From CAZOEL01 sp964578835 (GTDB lineage Bacteria; Desulfobacterota; Syntrophobacteria; Syntrophobacterales; Syntrophobacteraceae), in assembly GCA_964578835.1 (NCBI GenBank), contig CAZOEL010000010.1, forward strand, positions 1-64,000: a stretch of 64,000 nucleotides of DNA, read 5' to 3'. Made by a program: the position numbers and the translations under genes. How positions within the stretch are numbered: the first letter of the stretch is position 1; each line of letters begins with the position of its first letter. The notes beneath the pieces are model-generated. The model did no database searches, had not been told where the DNA came from, and saw only the letters and a list, made by a program, of their open reading frames with translations. Shown in pieces: positions 56,240-64,000 of the stretch.

Positions 56240-56554
56240 ATGAAGTGGACCAGTACATTTGTATTCTTCAGTGCGCTGGCAATCGGTTTTTTTGCCCTGA
56301 ATGCTTCTTCCGCATCAGCCGCAAACGTTCAATTTGACGCCGTTGCTCTTGAAACATCTGGTGTCATGGCCGTCTCTCAGCTTGAATCGGATATCCTGCT
56401 CGTAGGCAGAGACAAATTCGACAGGAGGGATTTTAAAGGCTTTGACCGAGACAATTTCAAGAGGTTCGACAAAGACGATTTTAGGAAGTTGGACCGAGAC
56501 AATTTCAAGAGGTTTGATAGGGATAATTTAAGGAAATTCGACAGGTTCCGATAA
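56240..56554 (+). CDS. Secreted protein with Asp-Arg-Phe octapeptide repeats
   Basis: 104 residues. AGGAG lies upstream of the ATG. A signal peptide (1-28, cleavage near ASAA-NV) is followed by 30 ordinary residues and then five units of an eight-residue repeat, KGFDRDNF, KRFDKDDF, RKLDRDNF, KRFDRDNL and RKFDRFR. The repeat is highly charged with alternating Asp and Lys/Arg and one aromatic per unit. No family was recognised. It is exported to the periplasm or outside. A perfect palindromic terminator follows. Confidence 0.75.
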   Translation: MKWTSTFVFFSALAIGFFALNASSASAANVQFDAVALETSGVMAVSQLESDILLVGRDKFDRRDFKGFDRDNFKRFDKDDFRKLDRDNFKRFDRDNLRKFDRFR

Positions 56555-56626
56555 TATGAAATAGAACGGGGGCTCTGCTCGGTACTAATTTGGTTCCGGG
56601 CGCCTGGGCTTCCGACTCTTGATCTT

Positions 56627-56658
56627 GAAGCCCCGGTCGATCGACCGGGGCTTCTTCT
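56627..56658. terminator. Perfect 28-bp palindromic terminator
   Basis: gaagccccggtcga (56627-56640) and tcgaccggggcttc (56641-56654) are exact complements with no spacer, followed by ttct. It lies between convergent genes (secreted repeat protein and barrel protein) and could serve both. Confidence 0.75.
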
Positions 56659-56775
56659 CACTGGACGCAGGGGCAACCAGACGGTTGGCGTCTCCAAGCT
56701 CCCGAGTCGACTCGGAGGAGAGGACAGAATCGACACATTGTGGATTGGTCCGGGCAGGGGGCATCGCATCTTCCT

Positions 56776-58101
56776 TTACTTCCAGCTTGCATTGAGGTCG
56801 TGTCTGACCTCTAGTTTCAGAAATACTTTGTTGACGTTATAATCGAGCCCGGGACGGTTGGAATCCCGGTCGGCATAGTTGAATCCCAAAGCGAGCTCCA
56901 GCCTTTCTTTGAAAAAAGTGTAAGCGCCGCCGCCTTCGAATTCCCAGGCGTCTTCCTTGCGCGGAGTGTTTCCAGGTGCGTTGGTGAGGTATTTGTCAAT
57001 CTCGTAACTACCTTTTCCGAAGAGCCGGACCTTCCTCCCGCAAAGATACCGCTGAGCGGCCAGTCCGAGGGTGTGAAAAACGTAATAATTGTTGCTGATG
57101 GTGAAGTCGTTGATCGATCGTTCCAGGGAGAGCGTGATCTTGCTGATTGCCGTCTTCCTGGAAAGCTCCGCAGAGAAAACGAATTCGTTGAGTGAGTCCA
57201 TTTGTAGTCCATCCACATCCTGCGTGAAGGTTCTGTGCTGGCGCCCCGCGCCGACTCGAAGCTCATAGGGGGATTCTTTTGCGTCCCGCCTGTAGACGAT
57301 GTTTGCTTGATAGGCGTTGTAATCGCTGTTGAGAGGGTTTGAAGAGTCGTGCGCATTGAAGTCCCGATGCCAGAACTGGTTCTCGATATCGAAATGATTA
57401 TCCTTACCCGGGCTATAGGTGAGAGTCACGACGCCTCGGTGCTCCATCTGGTTTTCGAGCAGGCGATCGATGTCGGGGTCGTCCGAGCTCAAATTAAAAA
57501 CCTCGTTCCTGTAGCTGAACTTCGCCCCCCATCGTTCAGACGGGTAGTAGTAGAGAAAGGGCTCCGCACGGCTGCGCGTGAAGTCGACCAAGTTGGCTCT
57601 GATATCCAAGAAATCGCCAGGTCGATCATTGCCCGGCGGGGGAAAGCCCTCGTCTTCGAGAGGCGCCAGGGTCAACTCTTCTACGGAGAGCAGCGGCTCT
57701 CTGGCTTTGATAAGCTCTTCCGAAAACCCCAGCTTCCAGTGAATGGATGGCTGAGTGGCCACTCCAAAGTAAAGATCATGTCCGAGAAAGTTCTGATCGG
57801 AAGCCTTGATGCCTCGCTCTTCCGTAAAGTGCCAGTAGTGGCTGGCGATGTAATCGAGCAGAAGAACGCTATTTTCCGTCTCGGTCCTGAGATTGAACCC
57901 CGGCGCCACCCGCGTGACCCACATGTCCACCTGATGCTCTGAGTCCTGAAAAAAATTGTCCGTGAAGGACTGCTCAACCGCGATTCGAAGCGTGCAATCT
58001 ACCTGAGTTTCGCCCCTCAACGCCGACGCCCCCAGCAGCAGAATCATAGAAAATGTCAGCGACGCAGTTACGAGAGAAAAACCAGATCGAAAGGATGCCA
58101 T
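56776..58101 (-). CDS. Outer-membrane beta-barrel protein
   Basis: 441 residues. Signal peptide 1-30 (ending near SALRGE). The mature part is a run of amphipathic beta strands alternating with charged turns (LRIAVEQSFTDNFF, WGAKFSYRNEVFNLS, YELRVGAGRQHRTF, LELALGFNYADRDSN, VFLKLEVRHDL), typical of a large outer-membrane barrel similar to the TIGR03016/BBP2 type found with exopolysaccharide or PEP-CTERM systems. No partners of such systems are nearby. It may be a porin or secretion-associated barrel. Confidence 0.7.
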   Translation of the reverse strand: MASFRSGFSLVTASLTFSMILLLGASALRGETQVDCTLRIAVEQSFTDNFFQDSEHQVDMWVTRVAPGFNLRTETENSVLLLDYIASHYWHFTEERGIKASDQNFLGHDLYFGVATQPSIHWKLGFSEELIKAREPLLSVEELTLAPLEDEGFPPPGNDRPGDFLDIRANLVDFTRSRAEPFLYYYPSERWGAKFSYRNEVFNLSSDDPDIDRLLENQMEHRGVVTLTYSPGKDNHFDIENQFWHRDFNAHDSSNPLNSDYNAYQANIVYRRDAKESPYELRVGAGRQHRTFTQDVDGLQMDSLNEFVFSAELSRKTAISKITLSLERSINDFTISNNYYVFHTLGLAAQRYLCGRKVRLFGKGSYEIDKYLTNAPGNTPRKEDAWEFEGGGAYTFFKERLELALGFNYADRDSNRPGLDYNVNKVFLKLEVRHDLNASWK

Positions 58102-58646
58102 CGGCCTCTCCCAACATTCTTAAGGAAATCCCGAGAGGTTCTGTTGTGTGAAGACTAAAATCGAGTCCAATCGAAGGCGCGGATCGTCCCCCCATGGGAA
58201 TAATTTCGGGTGTCGCTTACAACCGTTGATAACGGCGCGGGAATGAGAATCATGGAACATGAGGCATCGAATTGTATTTGGACTCGTGCAGCATGGATTT
58301 GTCGAGAAGCTCCGGGATGAGCCGGAAATTACCTCAGGCTTAGAAAAGTCTGAAAAGAGCTCGACATTAAAAAGAGCCTCATCCTTTTACATCGAGGGCT
58401 CGTTTTCTCGCAGCGCATGGGTGAGCTGCCTTCTTGCTCCGAGCCTGAGCACAGACATGAGAACCCCTGATCCATCGTCAGTGCTGTTTCGAACAGCACT
58501 CGATCGGGTAGCCATATCGCCCATACGCCCTGTCCATGGCGACACTTATCAAGGGTATGCACCTCTCAAGCTTCACGCAAGGCGCCCCGGCATCTCTATG
58601 TTCTCCATCAACAGAGGCGTGAATACTTCCTTTGCTCTATTTTTTT
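58102..58646. other. 540-bp gap, no recognised gene
   Basis: The first 150 bp are the leader of the barrel gene. Open frames beyond are short and lack ribosome sites. Confidence 0.35.
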
Positions 58647-58770
58647 GTTGGCGCGCATAAGGGTCGGGGTGTCCCGTTCGCCCTGTGGTATCGAAGGGCG
58701 AACATCCCCGATCATGCTTCGATACCTCAGCACGATCGGGTGGCGTATCCCAACCCTTATGCGCGCCAAC
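58647..58770. repeat. Palindromic repeat with gttggcgcgcataaggg ends, copy 2
   Basis: gttggcgcgcataagggt (left) pairs with acccttatgcgcgccaac (right). Inner pairs surround ggtatcgaagggcgaac. T runs flank both sides. It is the closest relative of 28151-28275 but with perfect ends. Confidence 0.8.
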
Positions 58771-58793
58771 TTTTTTTTCGCAGCAGATCCGGT

Positions 58794-58979
58794 ATGTTAT
58801 CATCTGAGCACAAGAAGGTTTTGAAAGATATCGACATCGCGGGAATTGGCCCGGGAACAGTCCTCCGTGACTTTAACTCGCTTCTGGAGCCCATTGGAGA
58901 ACAGGGCCTTGGAATTACCCGTGCAGATCAGTTGCCGCTGCAGGACCCGGAAGAATTGAAGACATCCGAAGGGCAATAG
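58794..58979 (+). pseudogene. Small protein or gene fragment after repeat
   Basis: 61 residues (MLSSEHKKVLKDIDIAGIGP, then TVLRDFNSLLEPIGEQGL). The text resembles the N-terminus of a larger uncharacterised family that I recall only loosely, and it stops early. No ribosome site is evident. It is probably a truncated remnant beside the palindromic repeat. Confidence 0.4.
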
Positions 58980-59360
58980 AAGGCGATGACGAATTTATCC
59001 TGGCCGCCCCCGCATAGCGAAAGGACATAGAGGCCGCACACAGCAAGTTTCACATTGATAGTGTTGTTTGGCAACTCTTTGAGATTGCGGCGCTTGCTGT
59101 CGGAGCGGCGATTCGGACCGCTGTGATCGGTTTAAAGAGCCCTCATTGGCTCTCGTTCGTCCTCCGGGCCGTCTGCCTGCCCGGAGGAACTCTTTGGATA
59201 CTGCTATTTCAACAACCTGGAGATCGCTATTGAGTATTTCGATCACGCTGGACGCCTTATCGATCACCGAACGCTGCCGGTCGATGCTGACCATCCTGGC
59301 GGCCTCTTTGGAAAAGGCTCTGCAACACTGCTGATTTGCTCCGCCGGATCGTTCCGGGTT
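58980..59360. other. 380-bp gap with a possible dead coding frame
   Basis: On the plus strand about 59136-59380 an unstarted frame reads CPEELFGYCYFNNLEIAIEY then GRLIDHRTLPVDADHPGG. It has protein-like composition but no start codon and runs into the MaoC gene, so it may be a remnant. No other content was recognised. Confidence 0.25.
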
Positions 59361-59840
59361 CTATCCGACTTCGCGACACGCCAGCATGTTGATTCCCATC
59401 ATTGTCATGACCACCTCGCCATGCTGGTTGAGCGTTTCACAAAACGAGCGCAGAATGCCTCGGTCAGGTTTGGAGCGAGACCTCTTGGCTTCTTTGACCG
59501 TCACTCGGATCGATAGCTCATCGCCAGGTCTTACCGGTCTCAGCCAACGAATCTCATCTATGCCCGGAGATCCCAAACTGGCTACGTGAGAAAGATACTG
59601 GTCTGCGTAAAGCCGCATCATGAGGCCAATGGTATGCCAGCCGCTGGCTATCAGTCCACCATAGATTGATTTCTCAGCTGCTTCCGGATCGGTATGAAAG
59701 GGCTGCGGATCAAACCGTTTGGCGAAGGAAATGACTTCCGCCTCCTCGACTCCGATGGAGCCAAATTCGTAGACCGCTCCAGGGGTATAGTCCTCGAAGT
59801 AGCGCTGATCGATTGGAATGGTGAATGCTGTGGGTTTCAT
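59361..59840 (-). CDS. MaoC-like (hot-dog) dehydratase
   Basis: 159 residues from the ATG at 59840, which has AGAGGG upstream; a longer start at 59888 is less likely. A single MaoC hot-dog domain carries the catalytic Asp and His in FAKRFDPQPFHTDPEAA, then YGGLIASGWHT and RPVRPGDELSI. Family enzymes hydrate enoyl-CoA (R-specific). Such enzymes can feed polyhydroxyalkanoate synthesis, which would fit the phasin-like gene 32 kb away, but that link is inference. Confidence 0.85.
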   Translation of the reverse strand: MKPTAFTIPIDQRYFEDYTPGAVYEFGSIGVEEAEVISFAKRFDPQPFHTDPEAAEKSIYGGLIASGWHTIGLMMRLYADQYLSHVASLGSPGIDEIRWLRPVRPGDELSIRVTVKEAKRSRSKPDRGILRSFCETLNQHGEVVMTMMGINMLACREVG

Positions 59841-60098
59841 GAAAATCCCTCTGAAGATGTGTTTTTGAAGTATTGTCACGGGCCTCAACTATCACGTTGA
59901 GCGTCTTTAAAACCCGCTAACCAGCAAAACGCCGGGATAGATAACGACCGAACCCCGCGCCGCCGGATTTCTCGCCCCACCAAGTCTGGATCGCTTTGGA
60001 ACATCTCGGGCTCGCTTTTGCTTCTATACCCATAGTGAGCGATTCTCAACCCGAACCAATGCGCATGCTTGTTTTAAGGGAAGAATCCAAGAAAGATC

Positions 60099-60926
60099 CT
60101 AACCGTCAACTCCTACTTGGGCGCCTATGGCGGGATCGTAGAGGTTCATCGAGTTGGCCCCGGTGCGTTTGGCAAGGGCGCGGACGAAGCCGATGAACCG
60201 TCCCCGATCCAAATCCAGAGCTTCGGCATCAGATGGAAACACGCTCTTTCCAGCAATCTCGAGCGCCTTTTCAAAATCCCTCCAATGACGCCAGCCATCG
60301 AGCAAGGTATCGATCTGAACATCTTGGACGCTGCTGTTGCGGCGCCACAAATCCCGCCACCAATCTGCCGTCTTGAAGCTCCAGCATCCATCCTCCCAGA
60401 ATACTTTTCCATTTGTCTGAGGTCTGAGCAGATGCTCCGGAATCACGTCGTCAATCGGCTGCATCCAGGCAGGCATCACAACGCCCAAGAAGCCTCCGGG
60501 AAGGACAAACCTGCTCAAATATCCCAGATAAAGCTCGTCCGTACCGAAGTACTGGTAGGCGTCGATGGAGACGACCGCATCGAAAAAACCTTCCGGGAAG
60601 GGCAATGAGTGAGCCTCTGCGCGCAAGGGGAAGACCAGATGCGGAACTTCGGCCTCAACAGCTCTCCTCCAGTTATGATCCGGCGTTATCCACAGATCGG
60701 ACGCCCAAACCTGCACTCCAAACTCTTTGGCCAGAAAAATACTGCTCATGGCTCGTCCACAGCCAAGATCAAGAACGCGCATTCCCGCCCTCAGAGGCAA
60801 TGCTTCCGAAAGCCATTCCGTGAGCCATAGCGCATTCGGGCCCATTTGATTTTCCAGCATCCAGGCAGGCTCGTACCGCTGAGACCTAGGAAACTCCGAC
60901 TTGTCAAGAATTTGCTTCATGTCCAT
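60099..60926 (-). CDS. Class I SAM-dependent methyltransferase
   Basis: 275 residues from Met at 60926; ATG 60920 is equally possible. Longer frames upstream look unlike the family. Motif I is VLDLGCGRAMSSIFLAKEFG, and the acidic second strand ends in WASDLW. PFPEGFFDAVVSIDAYQYFG and FVLPGGFLGVVMP follow. The start MKQILDKSEFPRSQRYEP fits a known uncharacterised branch acting on small molecules. The substrate is unknown. It has no operon partner. Confidence 0.8.
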   Translation of the reverse strand: MDMKQILDKSEFPRSQRYEPAWMLENQMGPNALWLTEWLSEALPLRAGMRVLDLGCGRAMSSIFLAKEFGVQVWASDLWITPDHNWRRAVEAEVPHLVFPLRAEAHSLPFPEGFFDAVVSIDAYQYFGTDELYLGYLSRFVLPGGFLGVVMPAWMQPIDDVIPEHLLRPQTNGKVFWEDGCWSFKTADWWRDLWRRNSSVQDVQIDTLLDGWRHWRDFEKALEIAGKSVFPSDAEALDLDRGRFIGFVRALAKRTGANSMNLYDPAIGAQVGVDG

Positions 60927-61198
60927 CTGTGGCGCTTTCTCCTCAAATATCCGCAGGGTTAAAACGGGAACCGCCGGATGCCGCTCCATGCCCGTCGAGG
61001 ATGCGACCGTAAAATCGTGGCGTGAGCAGCTGTTAGAGTCGTACGGATTCGAACCCGCTTCATCGCAATAAAACAAGCGCGACTCGCAAGAGAATATAGC
61101 CTATCTGAGCGCCGAATAAAATGATGACTTGCCCCGTCTTCTCATGTACGAAGGGGCGTCTGATGAATCCTGAGTAAAGCTAAAGAAGTTTTCGCAAA

Positions 61199-61266
61199 AG
61201 CGCAAAACTCCCCTTTTTCGCTTGCCCAAAGAGGCATCATCGGTCCCCTTTCCCTGAGGGAGAGGG
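61199..61266. repeat. 64-bp dispersed repeat, copy 2 (inverted)
   Basis: agcgcaaaactcccc ... ctttttcgcttgcccaaaga ... ccctgagggaga is the reverse complement of 28644-28707. Confidence 0.7.
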
Positions 61267-61375
61267 AGAAAAACTATCTGCTTCGGGTGACTTCTGCGGT
61301 ATTGCGAGTCTTCCATTATATTGCCAATGATGTATTTTGGAGTCGAAATGAGAGTTGGCGCCGGTTGAAATCTTT

Positions 61376-61428
61376 GTTGGCGCGCATAAGGGTTGGGATA
61401 CGCCACCCCGACCCTTATGCGCGCCAAC
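61376..61428. repeat. Palindromic repeat with gttggcgcgcataaggg ends, copy 3 (short)
   Basis: gttggcgcgcataagggttg and acccttatgcgcgccaac are separated by only about 15 bases, giving a 53-bp hairpin. Flanks read gaaatctttg and aaaatctttc. It ends 28 bp before the MgtC-like gene. Confidence 0.8.
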
Positions 61429-61456
61429 AAAATCTTTCAAAGGGGATGTTTCATAG

Positions 61457-62152
61457 ATGACCGACAACCTAATGGAAATTTTCGTTCACCTGCTGGCGGC
61501 GATGACCGCGGGAGGGCTGATTGGGCTGGAGCGAAGGTATAACGGGCATGCGGCCGGTTTCCGCACGCACACCCTTGTCAGTATGGCTTCAAGTGTCCTG
61601 ATGCTGGTAGTGATCTACCAAAAAGAGTGGTTCCCGCCTTCACTCATTGAAGATGCGCGGATCGACCCCACGCGTATGGCTCAGGGCATAATGACCGGAA
61701 TCGGTTTTCTCGGAGCGGGCGTTATCATGAAAAGCGGGCTGTCGGTTCAAGGCCTCACAACAGCCGCCTCCATATGGATCACCTCGGCTATCGGCATTCT
61801 TGCCGGAGTGGGGTTCTATAGCGCGGCAGCCATTGTAACGGTCTTAACCCTTGGCACCCTGTCCGTCTTTCGATTGATAGAATCAATACTCCCCTCCCTC
61901 ATCTATGCGCAGTGCTCAATCAGCTTCGAGCGCCAGGCCTCGATGAGCGAGAAGGATCTGAGAGACCTTTTCTCCAGCCAGGGATTTGATGTTATGAAGT
62001 TGAGCTATGCTTCTACGCGAAAAGTCGGGAAGGGATTCACCTACAGTATGATGATTCGCGCTCGCAAAAGGCAGCAGTTCGAAACGCTCTCCCAAAGATT
62101 GTCTGAGGTCGAATCGATTCTTGAATTCAGGATTTCCCTTACTGGCGAATGA
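61457..62152 (+). CDS. MgtC/SapB family membrane protein
   Basis: 231 residues. The first 150 hold about five membrane helices with the family stretches GGLIGLERRYNGHAAGFRTH, MAQGIMTGIGFLGAGVIMK and GLTTAASIWITSAIGI. The last 75 residues form an ACT-like cytoplasmic domain. Members modulate Mg2+ limitation responses or F-type ATPase, but are not proven transporters. GGGGATG lies upstream. The gene converges with hslO. Confidence 0.9.
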   Translation: MTDNLMEIFVHLLAAMTAGGLIGLERRYNGHAAGFRTHTLVSMASSVLMLVVIYQKEWFPPSLIEDARIDPTRMAQGIMTGIGFLGAGVIMKSGLSVQGLTTAASIWITSAIGILAGVGFYSAAAIVTVLTLGTLSVFRLIESILPSLIYAQCSISFERQASMSEKDLRDLFSSQGFDVMKLSYASTRKVGKGFTYSMMIRARKRQQFETLSQRLSEVESILEFRISLTGE

Positions 62153-62153
62153 A

Positions 62154-62216
62154 AAAAGTCCGCTTTCTCCCGTTCATTCTTTCAGGCGAAATACCCGTCC
62201 GGGGCTTTTTTCCAAA
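62154..62216. terminator. Possible bidirectional terminator, mgtC-like / hslO
   Basis: aaaaaagtccg near 62154 and cggggctttttt near 62204 pair imperfectly around a 40-base loop and give a T tract on either strand between convergent genes. Weak. Confidence 0.3.
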
Positions 62217-62220
62217 ACTG

Positions 62221-63096
62221 CTAATGGATCTCTTTAACAAGCCGGCTCAGCTCTTTCCGGCTGAACGCATACACTTCTCGGCAAAATTCGCAGGTAACCT
62301 CGGTAGCTTCTTCCTGTTCGATCAATGAGCTCAGGCTTTCATGCCCCAGGGAAACCAGAGCATTGATGACTCTTTCCTTGCTACAGGAGCACTTGAACGA
62401 AAGCGACCGCTTCTCAAAAAGATCGAAGGCAATTTCAGAGAAAATGAGATCGAGCAATTCTTCGGGCGTCTTGCCGCTGCGCAGCAGTTCGGTTATGGGC
62501 GGCATTGCCTGAATCTGCTCGGTCAATCGGTTGATCACCTCATCATCGGAGGGCGGAAGCGACTGGATCAGAAACCCGCCTGCAGCCGATACCCCTCCAC
62601 TGGCTTCGACATAGACGCCCAGGCCAACGGCTGAAGGAATCTGCTCGGACTCGGTCAGGTAAAATGCCAGATCCGAGGCAATCTCACTGGTATAGAGCTG
62701 CACCGTTCCGCTGTAGGGCTCCTTCAGACGGAGATCTTTGGTTACGGTGAGCAGCCCCGCTCGGCCAAGGGCTCCTGCGACATCGAGTTTGCCTTCACGA
62801 AGCGGTAGATCGGCGCTGCGCTCTCCTACCGTACCTCGGACCGTGCCGTCGCTGTCCGCCTCCACCACGATTTTCCTCAGAGGACCGTTTCCTTCAAATT
62901 TGAGCCCTACCCGCTGGCCGGTTTTTAGAAGCGCCCCCATCAGCGCGCCTCCCGTGAGAGCGCGCCCCAGGGCGGCTATGGCAGTGGGTGAAGTCCCCTG
63001 TTTCCAGCACACTTCGTCGACAAGCCGTGTAGTCACGCAGGCTAGACCACGGATATGGCCCTTTCTGGTAACGGCTCGAACCAGATAATCTTCCAT
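62221..63096 (-). CDS. hslO: Redox-regulated chaperone Hsp33
   Basis: 291 residues from the ATG at 63096 with GAGG upstream; a GTG at 63105 is possible. The N-terminal substrate-binding domain opens DYLVRAVTRKGHIRGLACVT and includes GRALTGGALMGALLKTGQRV. The zinc-switch domain has CSCSKERV and CEFCREVY, the CxC and CxxC cysteines that release zinc under oxidation and activate the chaperone. Complete. In an anaerobe it would protect proteins on oxygen exposure. Confidence 0.95.
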   Translation of the reverse strand: MEDYLVRAVTRKGHIRGLACVTTRLVDEVCWKQGTSPTAIAALGRALTGGALMGALLKTGQRVGLKFEGNGPLRKIVVEADSDGTVRGTVGERSADLPLREGKLDVAGALGRAGLLTVTKDLRLKEPYSGTVQLYTSEIASDLAFYLTESEQIPSAVGLGVYVEASGGVSAAGGFLIQSLPPSDDEVINRLTEQIQAMPPITELLRSGKTPEELLDLIFSEIAFDLFEKRSLSFKCSCSKERVINALVSLGHESLSSLIEQEEATEVTCEFCREVYAFSRKELSRLVKEIH

Positions 63097-63738
63097 ACCG
63101 AACACCTCAATCCCGAATCAAATAGCTCTCACTCTAACGGCTGGCTTCCGGATGAGCGTTGGAAGTCAGAATTCAATTTTAATCGCTACCCGGAAGCTTG
63201 AAAAGCATGCCCCTACAAATGCCAACTTCTGGGAGTCTTATAGCAAACCCCTCCAGGGGCGAGAAACCTTTTTCAAACAACATTCCTGCCGTGCCGCGTA
63301 AGCGATTCATTGTCCTTGGAGCACTCAATGCCGTATCAAAGGAAGTCCTCACCGTAACCAATGAGATATACATATGCCCAAAGCATATGTCAGCGTCGAT
63401 TCCGTTCCTCTCGTAAAATAGCGCTAAAAAACGCTTCGGAGAAGTGAAAGGATACGACTTAAGGCAACTCACAAGAAATAACCTACCAGGAACACGGGCG
63501 TCATTCCGGCATGTTTCTAGCCGGAATCCAGCTCAGCGCCATGCTCTCTCGTGTGGATGGATTCCGGCTTAAAGACTGCCGGAATGACGCGGTGGGTATT
63601 TATACACCGCTCCATGCCGGTAGGTTATTTGTTGTGAGTTGCCTAAGGCTTGAAGAGGTAGAGAAAGAGCTCGTTGTCTGTCAGCTAGCGCAGACGCGCC
63701 GGAGGGTTGAGGATAAAAAGAACGCTAAATGCGAGGCG
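63097..63738. other. 640-bp gap with nested repeat
   Basis: The nested palindromic element at 63458-63649 fills the middle. The 5' part (63100-63457) shows no recognised gene or RNA. Confidence 0.4.
63458..63649. repeat. Nested palindromic element with cgtcattccgg core
   Basis: The outer arms ttaaggcaactcacaagaaa...acctacc and taggttatttgttgtgagtt...gcctaagg are close complements. Within them are cgtcattccggca (63499) and tgccggaatgacg (63577-63589) with ggattccggct words, as in 23081-23290. It is either two repeats inserted one in the other or one composite element. Confidence 0.7.
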
Positions 63739-64000
63739 TCAATAGCGCAAAAGGGCGGCTGCATCGCCGACCTTGGTAAGACCCTTAATGGAATCTACAA
63801 AGTTGACATCTGCTCCCGTGAGTTCTGCATGACGCACAAGCTGATTCACCAAATCCACCTCTATGACATCATCTTTGCCGCAGTAGAGACACTTGTCATG
63901 TCTACCTGCGGAGACGTTTTCGCACTCCCGGCACATAGCGCCCGTGATCTGCGCATCCCGAGTGATGACCATGCTCTCAACCCGGCCATTGAGCACCGCT
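63739..64000 (-). CDS. eRF1-like (baeRF/Vlms-type) protein, 3' part only
   Basis: The C-terminal 86 residues of a gene that continues beyond the window. It reads VESMVITRDAQ, then CRECENVSAGRHDKCLYCGK (paired cysteines), LVNQLVRHAELTGADVNFVD and ends VGDAAALLRY. This is the end of the eRF1 domain 3-like fold of bacterial release-factor relatives, whose members may rescue ribosomes or act in stress. No start is available; the stop is at 63739-63741. Confidence 0.7.
   Translation of the reverse strand, partial: AVLNGRVESMVITRDAQITGAMCRECENVSAGRHDKCLYCGKDDVIEVDLVNQLVRHAELTGADVNFVDSIKGLTKVGDAAALLRY

Larger units (their letters stand above)
60927..61456. other. 530-bp gap with two repeats
   Basis: It holds the inverted 64-bp repeat copy (61199-61266) and the palindromic repeat (61376-61428). 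A tRNA T-arm-like word near 61034 was examined and not accepted. Confidence 0.4.

Noticed and set aside
61020..61060. tRNA T-arm-like word ggttcgaatcc on the minus strand
   Set aside because: The stem does not pair and no acceptor, D or anticodon arms can be placed around it.

Overview
The window is about 64 kb of a GC-moderate Gram-negative bacterial chromosome. The gene content points to a Desulfobacterota-type organism (Syntrophobacter-like): a Feo iron-uptake locus with a FeoB-associated Cys-rich protein, phasin-like and MucR-like proteins, very large PAS kinases, an outer-membrane barrel and many palindromic interspersed repeats. This placement comes from protein style only, because there is no rRNA marker in the window.

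Layout. 0.1-8.6 kb is housekeeping: a CorC/TlyC-type membrane protein, aroB, the feoA-feoA-feoB-Cys-rich iron locus, pcm, a LOG-like protein and a GGDEF-like protein. tRNA-Pro(TGG) lies at 8.68 kb and is followed by a 250-bp palindromic element. 9.2-14.2 kb is an eroded defence island next to the tRNA: BREX type 3 pieces (BrxF, a frameshifted BrxC/PglY-like ATPase and a possible BrxA fragment), a broken HNH-type endonuclease, a DUF6602 protein with a small partner, and a DUF4258/YgiT toxin-antitoxin pair. 14.4-20.9 kb holds a Kef-type antiporter, a PII-like protein with two DUF1538 membrane proteins, a small secreted protein and a K+ channel/RCK protein. 21-22.5 kb is an ECF sigma/anti-sigma pair followed by a decayed periplasmic sensor-like gene. 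23.4-27.3 kb has an MFS transporter and a three-gene cluster: a MucR-like protein, an HMA-like protein and a phasin-like protein with about twenty 14-residue coiled-coil repeats. 27.3-28.8 kb is packed with MITE-like repeats. 28.8-38.6 kb holds a subtilisin-like protease and a 2614-residue secreted giant whose core order (carboxypeptidase-like domain, plug region, NHL propeller, YD shell) matches the core of animal teneurins. 38.9-64 kb has a VapBC-type pair, a class A PBP, two giant sensor kinases, trkA-trkH, several conserved hypotheticals, a secreted octapeptide-repeat protein, an outer-membrane beta-barrel protein, a MaoC dehydratase, a methyltransferase, an MgtC-like protein, hslO and the 3' end of an eRF1-like gene.

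How the genes work together. Potassium handling is over-represented (Kef antiporter, Kch/RCK channel, TrkA, TrkH). Iron uptake is one locus in two transcription units, each preceded by a possible DtxR/IdeR-type site. The most interesting parts are the teneurin-like protein, the phasin/HMA/MucR cluster, the DUF1538-PII cluster and the dead BREX island. No CRISPR array, rRNA or complete transposase gene was seen, although at least six repeat families are present.
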